64,000 bases of DNA from Maribacter aquimaris (lineage in GTDB: Bacteria; Bacteroidota; Bacteroidia; Flavobacteriales; Flavobacteriaceae), in assembly GCF_014596745.1 (NCBI RefSeq), contig NZ_JABTCF010000005.1:1-64000 (forward strand). Reading direction: 5' to 3'. Under the pieces are notes generated by a model. That model was not told the DNA's origin and searched no databases. It saw nothing but the letters and a program-made list of their open reading frames with translations. The first letter of the stretch is position 1, and each line of letters starts with the position of its first letter. Below, piece after piece: positions 57,049 through 64,000 of the stretch. The position numbers and the translations under genes were made by a program.

Positions 57049-57164
57049 ACACACTGGGAAATATTTAATGCCGTATTGGAAATTCAATCAGATGAACAAA
57101 TACCAACATCGGCATAGGAAGTACTTTGCACTAAATACTTATCTTAGCGATTCAAATTTTACAT

Positions 57165-58127
57165 ATGCACTTTTTAGGCCTTATTTGGAATCCGAATGAA
57201 ACACTGTTCAAAATCGGTTTCCTTCAGATAAAATATTACAACTTACTATGGATCACCGCTTTTGCCCTTGGATGGTTCATCATGAAACGTATTTTTACGA
57301 GTGAGAAAAAATCCATTGAGCAACTGGACTCCCTTTTCATTTACACCGTACTTGCCACCATGCTTGGTGCCCGCCTAGGTCACGTTTTCTTTTATGATTG
57401 GCCTTATTACCAAAACCATATTGCCGAGATTCTCTTGCCCATACGGGAAAGTGCGGGCAGCACCCTTTTCGGCTTTATCAACGGGTATGAATTTACCGGA
57501 TTTACCGGACTGGCCAGCCATGGTGCCGCCATAGGGGTGATTATTGGGATGTACCTATATACTAGAAAATTCCCTGAATTTAAACTCCTTTGGATTTTGG
57601 ACCGTATCGTTATTCCCGTCTCCATTGGTGCCTTCTGTGTTCGTTTGGGCAACTTTTTCAATTCGGAGATCAACGGTAAGATAACCGATGGATCCTTTAT
57701 TTTCGCCACCAAGTTCATTCGCGATTCAGATGACATGCATCCTTCAAAGGCCTTGGCCATTACCAAGGAAAAAACACTGAACGCGGCATATGATGCCATA
57801 GAACACAAAGCCCAATTTTCGGAATACCTCAATCAGATTCCGTATCGCCATCCGGCCCAATTGTATGAAGGGGTCTGTTATATTTTCCTTTTTATACTCT
57901 TGTATTACCTGTACTGGAAAACCGACAAAAAGGATAAACTGGGATATCTTTTTGGCCTATTCCTAGTAGTGCTTTGGACCATTCGATTCTTTGTTGAATT
58001 CGTCAAGAAAAGCCAAGGGGGCTTTGAGGAAACCCTAGGGCTTTTGTCAACAGGACAGTGGTTGAGCATCCCTTTCATTATCATAGGCCTTTATTTTATG
58101 CTAAGACCAAGCACCCAAAAATCCTAA
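57165..58127 (+). CDS. lgt: Prolipoprotein diacylglyceryl transferase
   Basis: 320 aa, polytopic. The Lgt signature appears as VIPVSIGAFCVRLGNFFNSE followed by INGKITDG, and the HPAQLYEG block before WKTDKKDKLGYLFG. It attaches diacylglycerol to the lipobox Cys of lipoproteins in the inner membrane; several lipoproteins in this window are its clients. Starts 116 bp after yidD. Confidence 0.96.
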   Translation: MHFLGLIWNPNETLFKIGFLQIKYYNLLWITAFALGWFIMKRIFTSEKKSIEQLDSLFIYTVLATMLGARLGHVFFYDWPYYQNHIAEILLPIRESAGSTLFGFINGYEFTGFTGLASHGAAIGVIIGMYLYTRKFPEFKLLWILDRIVIPVSIGAFCVRLGNFFNSEINGKITDGSFIFATKFIRDSDDMHPSKALAITKEKTLNAAYDAIEHKAQFSEYLNQIPYRHPAQLYEGVCYIFLFILLYYLYWKTDKKDKLGYLFGLFLVVLWTIRFFVEFVKKSQGGFEETLGLLSTGQWLSIPFIIIGLYFMLRPSTQKS

Positions 58128-58161
58128 TTTGACTGTAACTTGGTCCTTTCATCTAGACATC

Positions 58162-58653
58162 ATGAAAAAACAAAGCCAGCTATCACTTCTTATTTTGATC
58201 ATGCTTATAGGATTTGTTTCCTGTAAGGATGACACCAAGAAAGTCATCAAAACGGAAGCTGTGACCTTTACCAAAGAAGGCACGCTGACCATATACAAAG
58301 CACAGACCGATTCTGTCCTTACCTCTTTGGATATTGAGATAGCGGAGTCGGATTATGAAACCGAAACCGGACTTATGTACCGCAAGGGAATGGATGAAAA
58401 CCAAGGAATGCTTTTCATCTTCCCCGATGTAAGGCAGCATTATTTTCATATGAAGAACACCGAATTTGGTTTGGATATCATATTTATTGATGAGAACCTG
58501 AACATCGTCAGCTTTCAGGAAAATGCCCTCCCTTTTGACGAAACGTTGTTACCCTCCCAGGTACCGGCAAAATACGCTTTGGAGGTAAATGCAGGCCTTT
58601 CGGAAAAATGGCTCCTTGAAGTTGGCGACAGGGTGGAGTTCAAAAAAGACTAG
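58162..58653 (+). CDS. DUF192 family lipoprotein
   Basis: 163 aa from ATG 58162 (MKKQSQLSLLILIMLIGFVSC; lipobox Cys21), preferred over the frame extension to 58129. The DUF192 core follows: ETGLMYRKGMDENQGMLFIF and FHMKNTEFGLDIIFIDENLN. Small periplasmic domain of unknown role. 35 bp after lgt. Confidence 0.9.
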   Translation: MKKQSQLSLLILIMLIGFVSCKDDTKKVIKTEAVTFTKEGTLTIYKAQTDSVLTSLDIEIAESDYETETGLMYRKGMDENQGMLFIFPDVRQHYFHMKNTEFGLDIIFIDENLNIVSFQENALPFDETLLPSQVPAKYALEVNAGLSEKWLLEVGDRVEFKKD

Positions 58654-58657
58654 CAAA

Positions 58658-59179
58658 GTGGATTGTCTTTTACGCGGAGAGACGTCTGAAAGATTGATTT
58701 ACAGAGAGCTGGAACCATCCGATTTCCATGATTGGCTCCCTTTCTTCTCCGACCCAACGAGTTCCGAGTATTGGTCTGAAGAAATATTACGCCCCGAAAA
58801 AGCCTGCCAAAAATGGTTTGATAAGGCTTTTTTTCGTTACCAGAACAATTTAGGCGGCATGAATGCCCTTATTCATAAAGAAACTGGAATTTTTATAGGG
58901 CAATGCGGATTACTCAAACAAACCGTAGACGGTATTGACGAGCTCGAAATAGGATACTCTTTACTCCCTGAACACAGAAAGAAAGGGTATGCCACGGAAG
59001 CGGCAAAAAAATGTAAATCCTTTGCCTTTGAACATAAATTGTCCAATTCCCTGATTTCCATAATCCATGTAGATAACAAACCCTCACAACGGGTAGCCCT
59101 AAACAACGGAATGTTATGGGATAAGACCACAACCTATAAAAACAACCCAGTCCATATTTATCGCGTCATCAACAAATAG
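58658..59179 (+). CDS. GNAT family N-acetyltransferase
   Basis: 173 aa from GTG 58658, four bases after the DUF192 stop; a longer start would overlap that gene deeply. RimJ/RimL-type features: LIYRELEPSDFHDWLPFFSD, GQCGLLKQTVDGIDELEIGY then SLLPEHRKKGYATEAAKKC, with the acetyl-CoA loop. Likely acetylates a small amine or protein N-terminus; substrate unknown. The start codon is the least certain point. Confidence 0.87.
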   Translation: MDCLLRGETSERLIYRELEPSDFHDWLPFFSDPTSSEYWSEEILRPEKACQKWFDKAFFRYQNNLGGMNALIHKETGIFIGQCGLLKQTVDGIDELEIGYSLLPEHRKKGYATEAAKKCKSFAFEHKLSNSLISIIHVDNKPSQRVALNNGMLWDKTTTYKNNPVHIYRVINK

Positions 59180-59211
59180 GACCTACTCGTTTTCTTAATT
59201 CCACCCACTGA

Positions 59212-61986
59212 TCAACCCGTATTACGATTGGCTCCTGCTATGGCATTGATTGTAAGCATAAGTTCTATTTGGGTTGTTTGGGCAGCCTCAGGATTATTGA
59301 TTTTCTCCGTTCTCCACCGATCCAACAACGCCACTTGCTTCGCATGCAAACTATCCATCAAGGGTGCTCTTAGGTGATTGGAATAATACAGATCCTTTCG
59401 CCTTTCCTCTATAGGTTTCCCCGTTAGATCATCCATATGATGGTGCATTAACTTCAATTCATCCAAAAATTTTGTAAGGAACCTATGCTTCAATTCCGCA
59501 TCAGGGACAAGCTCCGAATATAATCCCATAGTCTTCTCGTCGGTAGCAACAAGACTACTATCGACATTGGTAAATACATATTTTAAAAAGGAGTCTGTCT
59601 CTATCACCTGCTTAAGTTCTTGATATTGCTTTGGTCGTTCGGTCTTCAATTTTTTCAAGGCAGAACCCAATCCGTACCAACTGGTCATATGGTAACTGGC
59701 CTGACTCCAAGAAAAGACCCAAGGTATTGCCCTTAAATCCGCCAAGGTATTCGCCCCTGTCCTTTTGGAAGGCCTAGATCCAATCTTACTGGTTTCTATG
59801 GCATCTATAGGTGTTGCAGCCCTAAAGTACGCTATAAAACCATCGGAGTTTATTAGGCTGGTATATTGATTTTTACTCTCTTCAGCCAACCATTCAATAA
59901 TCTCAGCATTATCATGATAGCTGCGATCATTGTTTTTATCCATTAATGTTTTGCTCAGGGTATTGGCCACCAATAATTCCAGATTAAAAGCCGCATTCAC
60001 TTTATGGGCATATTTCTGGGCAATGGTTTCCCCTTGTTCGGTCAACCGGACATTTCCATTGGGGGAATTATACGGCAGTGCCTTAATAAAATAATGTGTG
60101 GGGCCAGACCCCCTACTGATGGAGCCACCCTTACCGTGGAAGAAACGTATATCGATATTATATTCCTCGCCCAACTGCGCCAATTTGTATTGGGCCTTGT
60201 ACAAATGCCAGTTACTGGACATGATACCACCATCCTTATTACTATCACTATAACCAATCATGATCTGTTGCATAGGTCGTTTTAGACCTTGTTGTTCCTG
60301 ATGGTATTTTAATGAACGTTGCACGATTGGATTTAAAAAGTAGGCTTCCAGGATGGCAGGACCATTTTCAAGATCCTCTATGGTCTCCAACAGCGGCACC
60401 ACATGGATTTTTGAAACCAAACCTTCCTCTTCCATAAACGTGAGTCCGGCTTCTTTGGCCAAAAGATAAACGGTCATGAGGTCTGAGAACGAACGGGTCA
60501 TACTCACAATAAACGATCCAATACAATTAAAACCATAGATGGCTGTGTGTTCCTCAATTGTTCGATAACAATCCATTACCGCCTTCGCTTCCTTGTCCAA
60601 TGGCATCTTTACATGCACAAATGGTCTGGCATGTTCCAATTCCTTCAATAAAAAGGCAATTCTTTTTTCTTCATCCCAATCCATATAGGAACTTTCGTCC
60701 CAATGTGCCGCCTTTAAAAGCTGCCCAATGGCCTTATCGTGAAAATCACTGTTCTGACGTATATCCAACGCCGCAAGATGAAAACCGAAAACCTCCACAA
60801 TACGCAGGGCTGAAGTCACTTCCTCATAGGCTGTGGACTTTGCCCCATACCCCAATAATTCTTTTTGCAACAATCGAAGATCCGATTGCAACTGGGAGGA
60901 ATGTATATACGCCCCTTGGGTCTTCGATAATTTTGTAGCATGCCCGCGCTCTGTATCCACCGGTAATTTTGCGATCATCAAAGAGATCATTTGCCGAAAA
61001 GCCTCCCCTACATTACGGTGCAATACCTTAGCTCCACGTTCACCCAATTCGGCAACCATTTCGTAGGTGCGTTCTTGATAGGCTTTGGAACATTTTTCCA
61101 AGGGAACGCTAAAACTAAGCCGACGAACCAATTCATTCAATTTTCGACCGATGACCACAAAGGCATTAAGCCTAAGATGCAACAGTGTATTTTGTGTAAC
61201 ATCGGCAGTCACCAAAGGATGACCGTCACGGTCTCCCCCAACCCAGTTTCCAAAGGTGATTTTGGGATAGGCATGATTTCTTTGGATAGCACCCTTATTC
61301 AGGTCCAACACATCCACAGCCTGTTCCAACCGCTGATCTACGATTGGGATAACCTCTGGAAAAACATTCACCAAATAATGTACAATGTTTCGCAATTCGG
61401 ATTCCACATCGGGTTTTTCCAAATAGATCTCACCGGTTTTCCAAAGACGGTACAAACTCAATTTTATGGTATTCCTGATATGGGTCTTTTCATGTTTTGA
61501 ATACATGGTGTTCTCCAATTTCACCAACAACAGGTACAGCTCACGATGGTGCTCCAAAACCGTGGCCCTTTTAGCCTCGGTGGGATGCGCCGTAAGGACA
61601 GGCTCTATGGATATTTCCTTTAACAAAGGTATGATCTCCTTCTCGCCCATTCCCCTTTCCTTCAAAAATTTAAGGTTAGCGGCCCAAAGACCATTTACCC
61701 CCGCAAGATCGTCTTCTTCCAAAGACCTTCGGTTCTGGACTGCATTATTTATTTCTACCATATTCACCAATTGAAACACGAGCGAATACAATTGGATGGT
61801 TTTGGGAGTGATGGGGAGTTCATGCAGTTGGCCCTTATTGATCCAGGGGATAAACTTTGCTATATCAGCCTCGCCATTTTCAATCAAAACCTCATATAGG
61901 GCTTCAAGCAAAAACCGAAGCCCTTTATAGGCTTTACCCATTTCTTTCTCAACAGTATCAAGTGTCATCCCTTTTTCCATTTCCAT
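59212..61986 (-). CDS. ppc: Phosphoenolpyruvate carboxylase
   Basis: 924 aa. Catalytic His134 in VLTAHPTEAKRAT, FHGKGGSISRGSGP and GYSDSNKDGGIMSSNW blocks, and the C-terminal NAIAGANRNTG end. Fixes bicarbonate on PEP to make oxaloacetate, refilling the TCA cycle; bicarbonate could come from the SulP/carbonic anhydrase pair. The loop GKGGSISRGSGP differs from the commoner GRGGSVGRGGGP. Convergent with the GNAT gene, 32 bp apart. Confidence 0.96.
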   Translation of the reverse strand: MEMEKGMTLDTVEKEMGKAYKGLRFLLEALYEVLIENGEADIAKFIPWINKGQLHELPITPKTIQLYSLVFQLVNMVEINNAVQNRRSLEEDDLAGVNGLWAANLKFLKERGMGEKEIIPLLKEISIEPVLTAHPTEAKRATVLEHHRELYLLLVKLENTMYSKHEKTHIRNTIKLSLYRLWKTGEIYLEKPDVESELRNIVHYLVNVFPEVIPIVDQRLEQAVDVLDLNKGAIQRNHAYPKITFGNWVGGDRDGHPLVTADVTQNTLLHLRLNAFVVIGRKLNELVRRLSFSVPLEKCSKAYQERTYEMVAELGERGAKVLHRNVGEAFRQMISLMIAKLPVDTERGHATKLSKTQGAYIHSSQLQSDLRLLQKELLGYGAKSTAYEEVTSALRIVEVFGFHLAALDIRQNSDFHDKAIGQLLKAAHWDESSYMDWDEEKRIAFLLKELEHARPFVHVKMPLDKEAKAVMDCYRTIEEHTAIYGFNCIGSFIVSMTRSFSDLMTVYLLAKEAGLTFMEEEGLVSKIHVVPLLETIEDLENGPAILEAYFLNPIVQRSLKYHQEQQGLKRPMQQIMIGYSDSNKDGGIMSSNWHLYKAQYKLAQLGEEYNIDIRFFHGKGGSISRGSGPTHYFIKALPYNSPNGNVRLTEQGETIAQKYAHKVNAAFNLELLVANTLSKTLMDKNNDRSYHDNAEIIEWLAEESKNQYTSLINSDGFIAYFRAATPIDAIETSKIGSRPSKRTGANTLADLRAIPWVFSWSQASYHMTSWYGLGSALKKLKTERPKQYQELKQVIETDSFLKYVFTNVDSSLVATDEKTMGLYSELVPDAELKHRFLTKFLDELKLMHHHMDDLTGKPIEERRKDLYYSNHLRAPLMDSLHAKQVALLDRWRTEKINNPEAAQTTQIELMLTINAIAGANRNTG

Positions 61987-62188
61987 ATCATTTTAATCGG
62001 CTAAACCGAGCATGGAAAATACCTTATTATTTTCAAAAAACAAAGGTGACCAACCTTATAAACAATATAAAATCATTTCAATAACCTTATTATATCGGTT
62101 TGTTCAAAACAAGGGTAAAACCTATTTTATCAAACCTTTTAATATGCTTCCCTTACGACGTATATTTGACAAAAAATTGTTTCAAGGC

Positions 62189-63433
62189 ATGAAGAAAGAG
62201 AAACATTGGGCTATTTTCATTGACAACACCTCCAACATTGGCAAGTTCACCGAGACACTTTTCAGTAGCTCCCCCGCTAACCCATTTGAATCACTTTCAG
62301 AACTAAGGGGAGCCTTATTCTCCAAACTGACCTTACTTAAATTCATCGATGAGGAAAGTCGACATGGCCATAGTGGCATACCCCATGGAAACCATCAAAG
62401 TTTGCATTCCATGTCGAGTGGGGAACAAAAGAGGGTACTTCTGCATCATTTATTGGAATCGAAACCTGATTATTTGGTACTGGACAATCCTTTTGACAAT
62501 CTCGACAAGCAGTTTCAAGAAGCGCTACAAAAGCAGCTTAATGACATTGCCAAGCACACTACCATTATTCAAATCATAAGCCGGAAGGATGACCTTTTGC
62601 CCTTTATTGCCAACTATGCCAAACTTGAAGGGAATACCATTATTGAGCCAATAACTTTGGAATCCTTGACAAACACAGGGAAGGACCAGGTATTCACGGG
62701 TAACATACCCCAGCCTTTAAAACCAATGGACTATAAAGACGACTTGTTGATACAGCTCAACAATGTAAATGTCAGTTATAGCGAAAGGCCCATATTAGAG
62801 AACATAACCTGGCACATAGGAAAGGGGGAATTTTGGGAACTAAGTGGACCCAATGGAAGTGGTAAGACCACCATTCTTTCCATGATTACCGGAGAGAACC
62901 CTAAGGGTTATGGACAAGAACTCTATCTTTTTGGAAACAAAAAGGGAAGTGGGGAAAGCATATGGGACATAAAAAAGAACATTGGTTATTTTACCCCATC
63001 TATGACCGACAAGTTTACGGGATACCACACGTTGGAGCATATGTTGATTTCCGGTATCCTGGATTCTATCGGATTATATGTACAACCAACGGAAGCCCAA
63101 TTACGATTGGCCAAAGAATGGTTACAACTTATTGACATGTGGCATTTGAAAGACACACTTTTCCACGATTTGACCATGGGCCAAAAACGTTTGGTGATGA
63201 CGACAAGGGCCATGGTTAAACACCCTCTACTGTTGATCTTAGATGAACCTACTGCCGGACTAGATGATGAATCCGCAGCATTATTGGTTTCATTGGTCAA
63301 TAAAATCGCAAAAGAGAGTCAGTCTACAATCATTTTTGTATCCCACAGGACTGAACCCAACTTGCTACCCCAATACAAATTCGTATTACAAAAAACCAAA
63401 GAGGGTTCTAAAGGACTAATTACAAAATCTTAA
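62189..63433 (+). CDS. Tandem ABC ATPase, ModF-like, with a degenerate first domain
   Basis: 415 aa from ATG 62189 (MKKEKHWAIFIDNTSNIGKF); the frame is open upstream to 62012 but that part looks non-coding. Domain 1 keeps a signature-like SSGEQ (77-81) and Walker B LVLDNPFDNLD (96-106) but lacks a recognisable Walker A. Domain 2 is complete: GPNGSGKTT (220-228), LTMGQKRLV and LLLILDEPTAGLD. No membrane domain is present or adjacent, so a soluble ATPase of the ModF/PhrA type. Function in this class is poorly known. Divergent from ppc. Confidence 0.85.
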   Translation: MKKEKHWAIFIDNTSNIGKFTETLFSSSPANPFESLSELRGALFSKLTLLKFIDEESRHGHSGIPHGNHQSLHSMSSGEQKRVLLHHLLESKPDYLVLDNPFDNLDKQFQEALQKQLNDIAKHTTIIQIISRKDDLLPFIANYAKLEGNTIIEPITLESLTNTGKDQVFTGNIPQPLKPMDYKDDLLIQLNNVNVSYSERPILENITWHIGKGEFWELSGPNGSGKTTILSMITGENPKGYGQELYLFGNKKGSGESIWDIKKNIGYFTPSMTDKFTGYHTLEHMLISGILDSIGLYVQPTEAQLRLAKEWLQLIDMWHLKDTLFHDLTMGQKRLVMTTRAMVKHPLLLILDEPTAGLDDESAALLVSLVNKIAKESQSTIIFVSHRTEPNLLPQYKFVLQKTKEGSKGLITKS

Positions 63434-63529
63434 AGTTGTATTTTCACTACTGATGGATGTCATTTGGCAATTCCGCCCAAAAGGCTATATTTATTTACTT
63501 TTCCAGTTCAGCAACCTTACCGAATTAAA

Positions 63530-63760
63530 ATGCCAGTAGAGCTTACCCATCAGATTGAAAATCCCTATTCAAAAATAGAATTGACCGGTGAAAGAACCGT
63601 AGGAAATAAAGCAAAGGGGGGTATAGGTATTTGGAAAAATATAACCGATCTTCGCGAATTATATAAATTGAACCGAATACTGGTTCGTTCTAAGACAGAA
63701 GGCCGATTACCGCCAACCGACATATTTGAAACAACTGAGGTCATCGTTAGGTATTCTTAG
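63530..63760 (+). CDS. Possible small hypothetical protein
   Basis: 76 aa from ATG 63530 (MPVELTHQIENPYSKIELTG); the frame opens earlier at TTG 63464. Soluble, mixed composition (GERTVGNKAKGGIGIWKNI then LRELYKLNRILVRSKTEGRL). No family recognised. Kept because the sequence looks protein-like and no other gene occupies the interval. Confidence 0.35.
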   Translation: MPVELTHQIENPYSKIELTGERTVGNKAKGGIGIWKNITDLRELYKLNRILVRSKTEGRLPPTDIFETTEVIVRYS

Positions 63761-63858
63761 GGAAGAAAATTGCGCGGCCTTATTGAATTTCACGATTAAA
63801 ACATTTACGCTGGAAGCAGAAGCCTTACAATGGCTACTAAAATAAAAAACAAACGCTT

Positions 63859-64000
63859 ATGCCTATCTCTCTCAAACTGACCGTACATGATGAGTACCTG
63901 GAAGCTGAATTTAACGGCAGTCGTGATACTGTTGATGAACTGGGTGAAACCTTTGAAGCATGGTCAAAAATACCCATTGCGTGCGAAAAACACGGCCTCA
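63859..64000 (+). CDS. Hypothetical protein, truncated by the window end
   Basis: 47 codons are visible, open to the last base: MPISLKLTVHDEYLEAEFNG, then DTVDELGETFEAWSKIPI. The remainder is outside the window. Acidic, soluble start; no family can be named. Confidence 0.5.
   Translation, partial: MPISLKLTVHDEYLEAEFNGSRDTVDELGETFEAWSKIPIACEKHGL

Noticed and set aside
62012-62188. N-terminal extension of the ABC ATPase
   Set aside because: The extra ~59 codons lie in the divergent intergenic region with ppc and lack conserved features; ATG 62189 fits the domain start.

Overview
The window looks like a chromosomal segment of a marine-type member of the Flavobacteriaceae (Bacteroidota). The evidence is two proteins with type IX secretion 'type B' C-terminal domains, promoter-like boxes of the form TAnnTTTG, a Rho factor with a long basic N-terminal insertion, Bacteroidota families such as DUF4293, BT_3928-like and DUF1599-like proteins, and moderate GC content. 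It carries mostly vertically inherited housekeeping genes plus one accessory stretch (about 9.9-25.8 kb) rich in non-coding repeats.

Layout. 1-840: tandem array of a ~147-bp repeat carrying a GC-rich stem-loop. 847-3539: SulP transporter and beta-carbonic anhydrase operon preceded by a small exported protein. 3.5-9.8 kb: small membrane proteins, gene remnants (a frameshifted MFS transporter and the tail of an AraC regulator), an AraC regulator followed by an NmrA/QorB-like reductase, a beta-barrel protein, and a CBM48 / lysine-rich linker / helix-hairpin-helix fusion. 9.9-12.2 kb: 2.2 kb of repeats bounded by a duplicated nadE 3' end on one side and nadE itself on the other. 14.3-18.8 kb: GH43-type glycosidase, membrane protein, panE-like and SDR genes. 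19.2-21.1 kb: an AT-rich cassette of two paralogous HNH nucleases with a small translationally coupled protein. 21.3-22.3 kb: coupled M23 peptidase and cupin genes. 22.3-25.9 kb: further repeats flanking an M61 peptidase.

25.9-31.0 kb: a YeeE/YedE pair, then a sugar unit of a GPH symporter and a GH94 cellobiose phosphorylase-type enzyme, which together would take up a beta-glucoside disaccharide and split it with phosphate. 31.2-35.3 kb: a compact minus-strand operon (DUF1599-like, BT_3928/DoxX-like, thioredoxin-like, tpiA, prmA, clpS), divergent from folP-cdaA. 37-44 kb: ABC exporter, truA, phosphodiesterase, sialate O-acetylesterase, DUF4293, rho. 44.4-51 kb: lipoprotein and membrane protein, rpsT, two tRNA-Glu, proS, a Tyr/Gly- and Ser/Arg-rich lipoprotein and an OmpP1/FadL-type outer-membrane protein. 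51-54.5 kb: two paralogous T9SS type B secreted proteins. 54.6-64 kb: folE, cysS, yidD, lgt, DUF192, GNAT, ppc, a ModF-like tandem ABC ATPase and a gene cut by the window end.

The most unusual material is the HNH / small-protein / HNH cassette; a repeated ~116-bp element that can fold as a three-way junction; the nadE 3' duplication bounding a mosaic repeat block; an exact 110-bp tandem duplication inside one copy of a dispersed repeat; and the CBM48-HhH fusion. No transposase, integrase, CRISPR array or rRNA operon was seen. All family calls come from reading motifs, without database searches.
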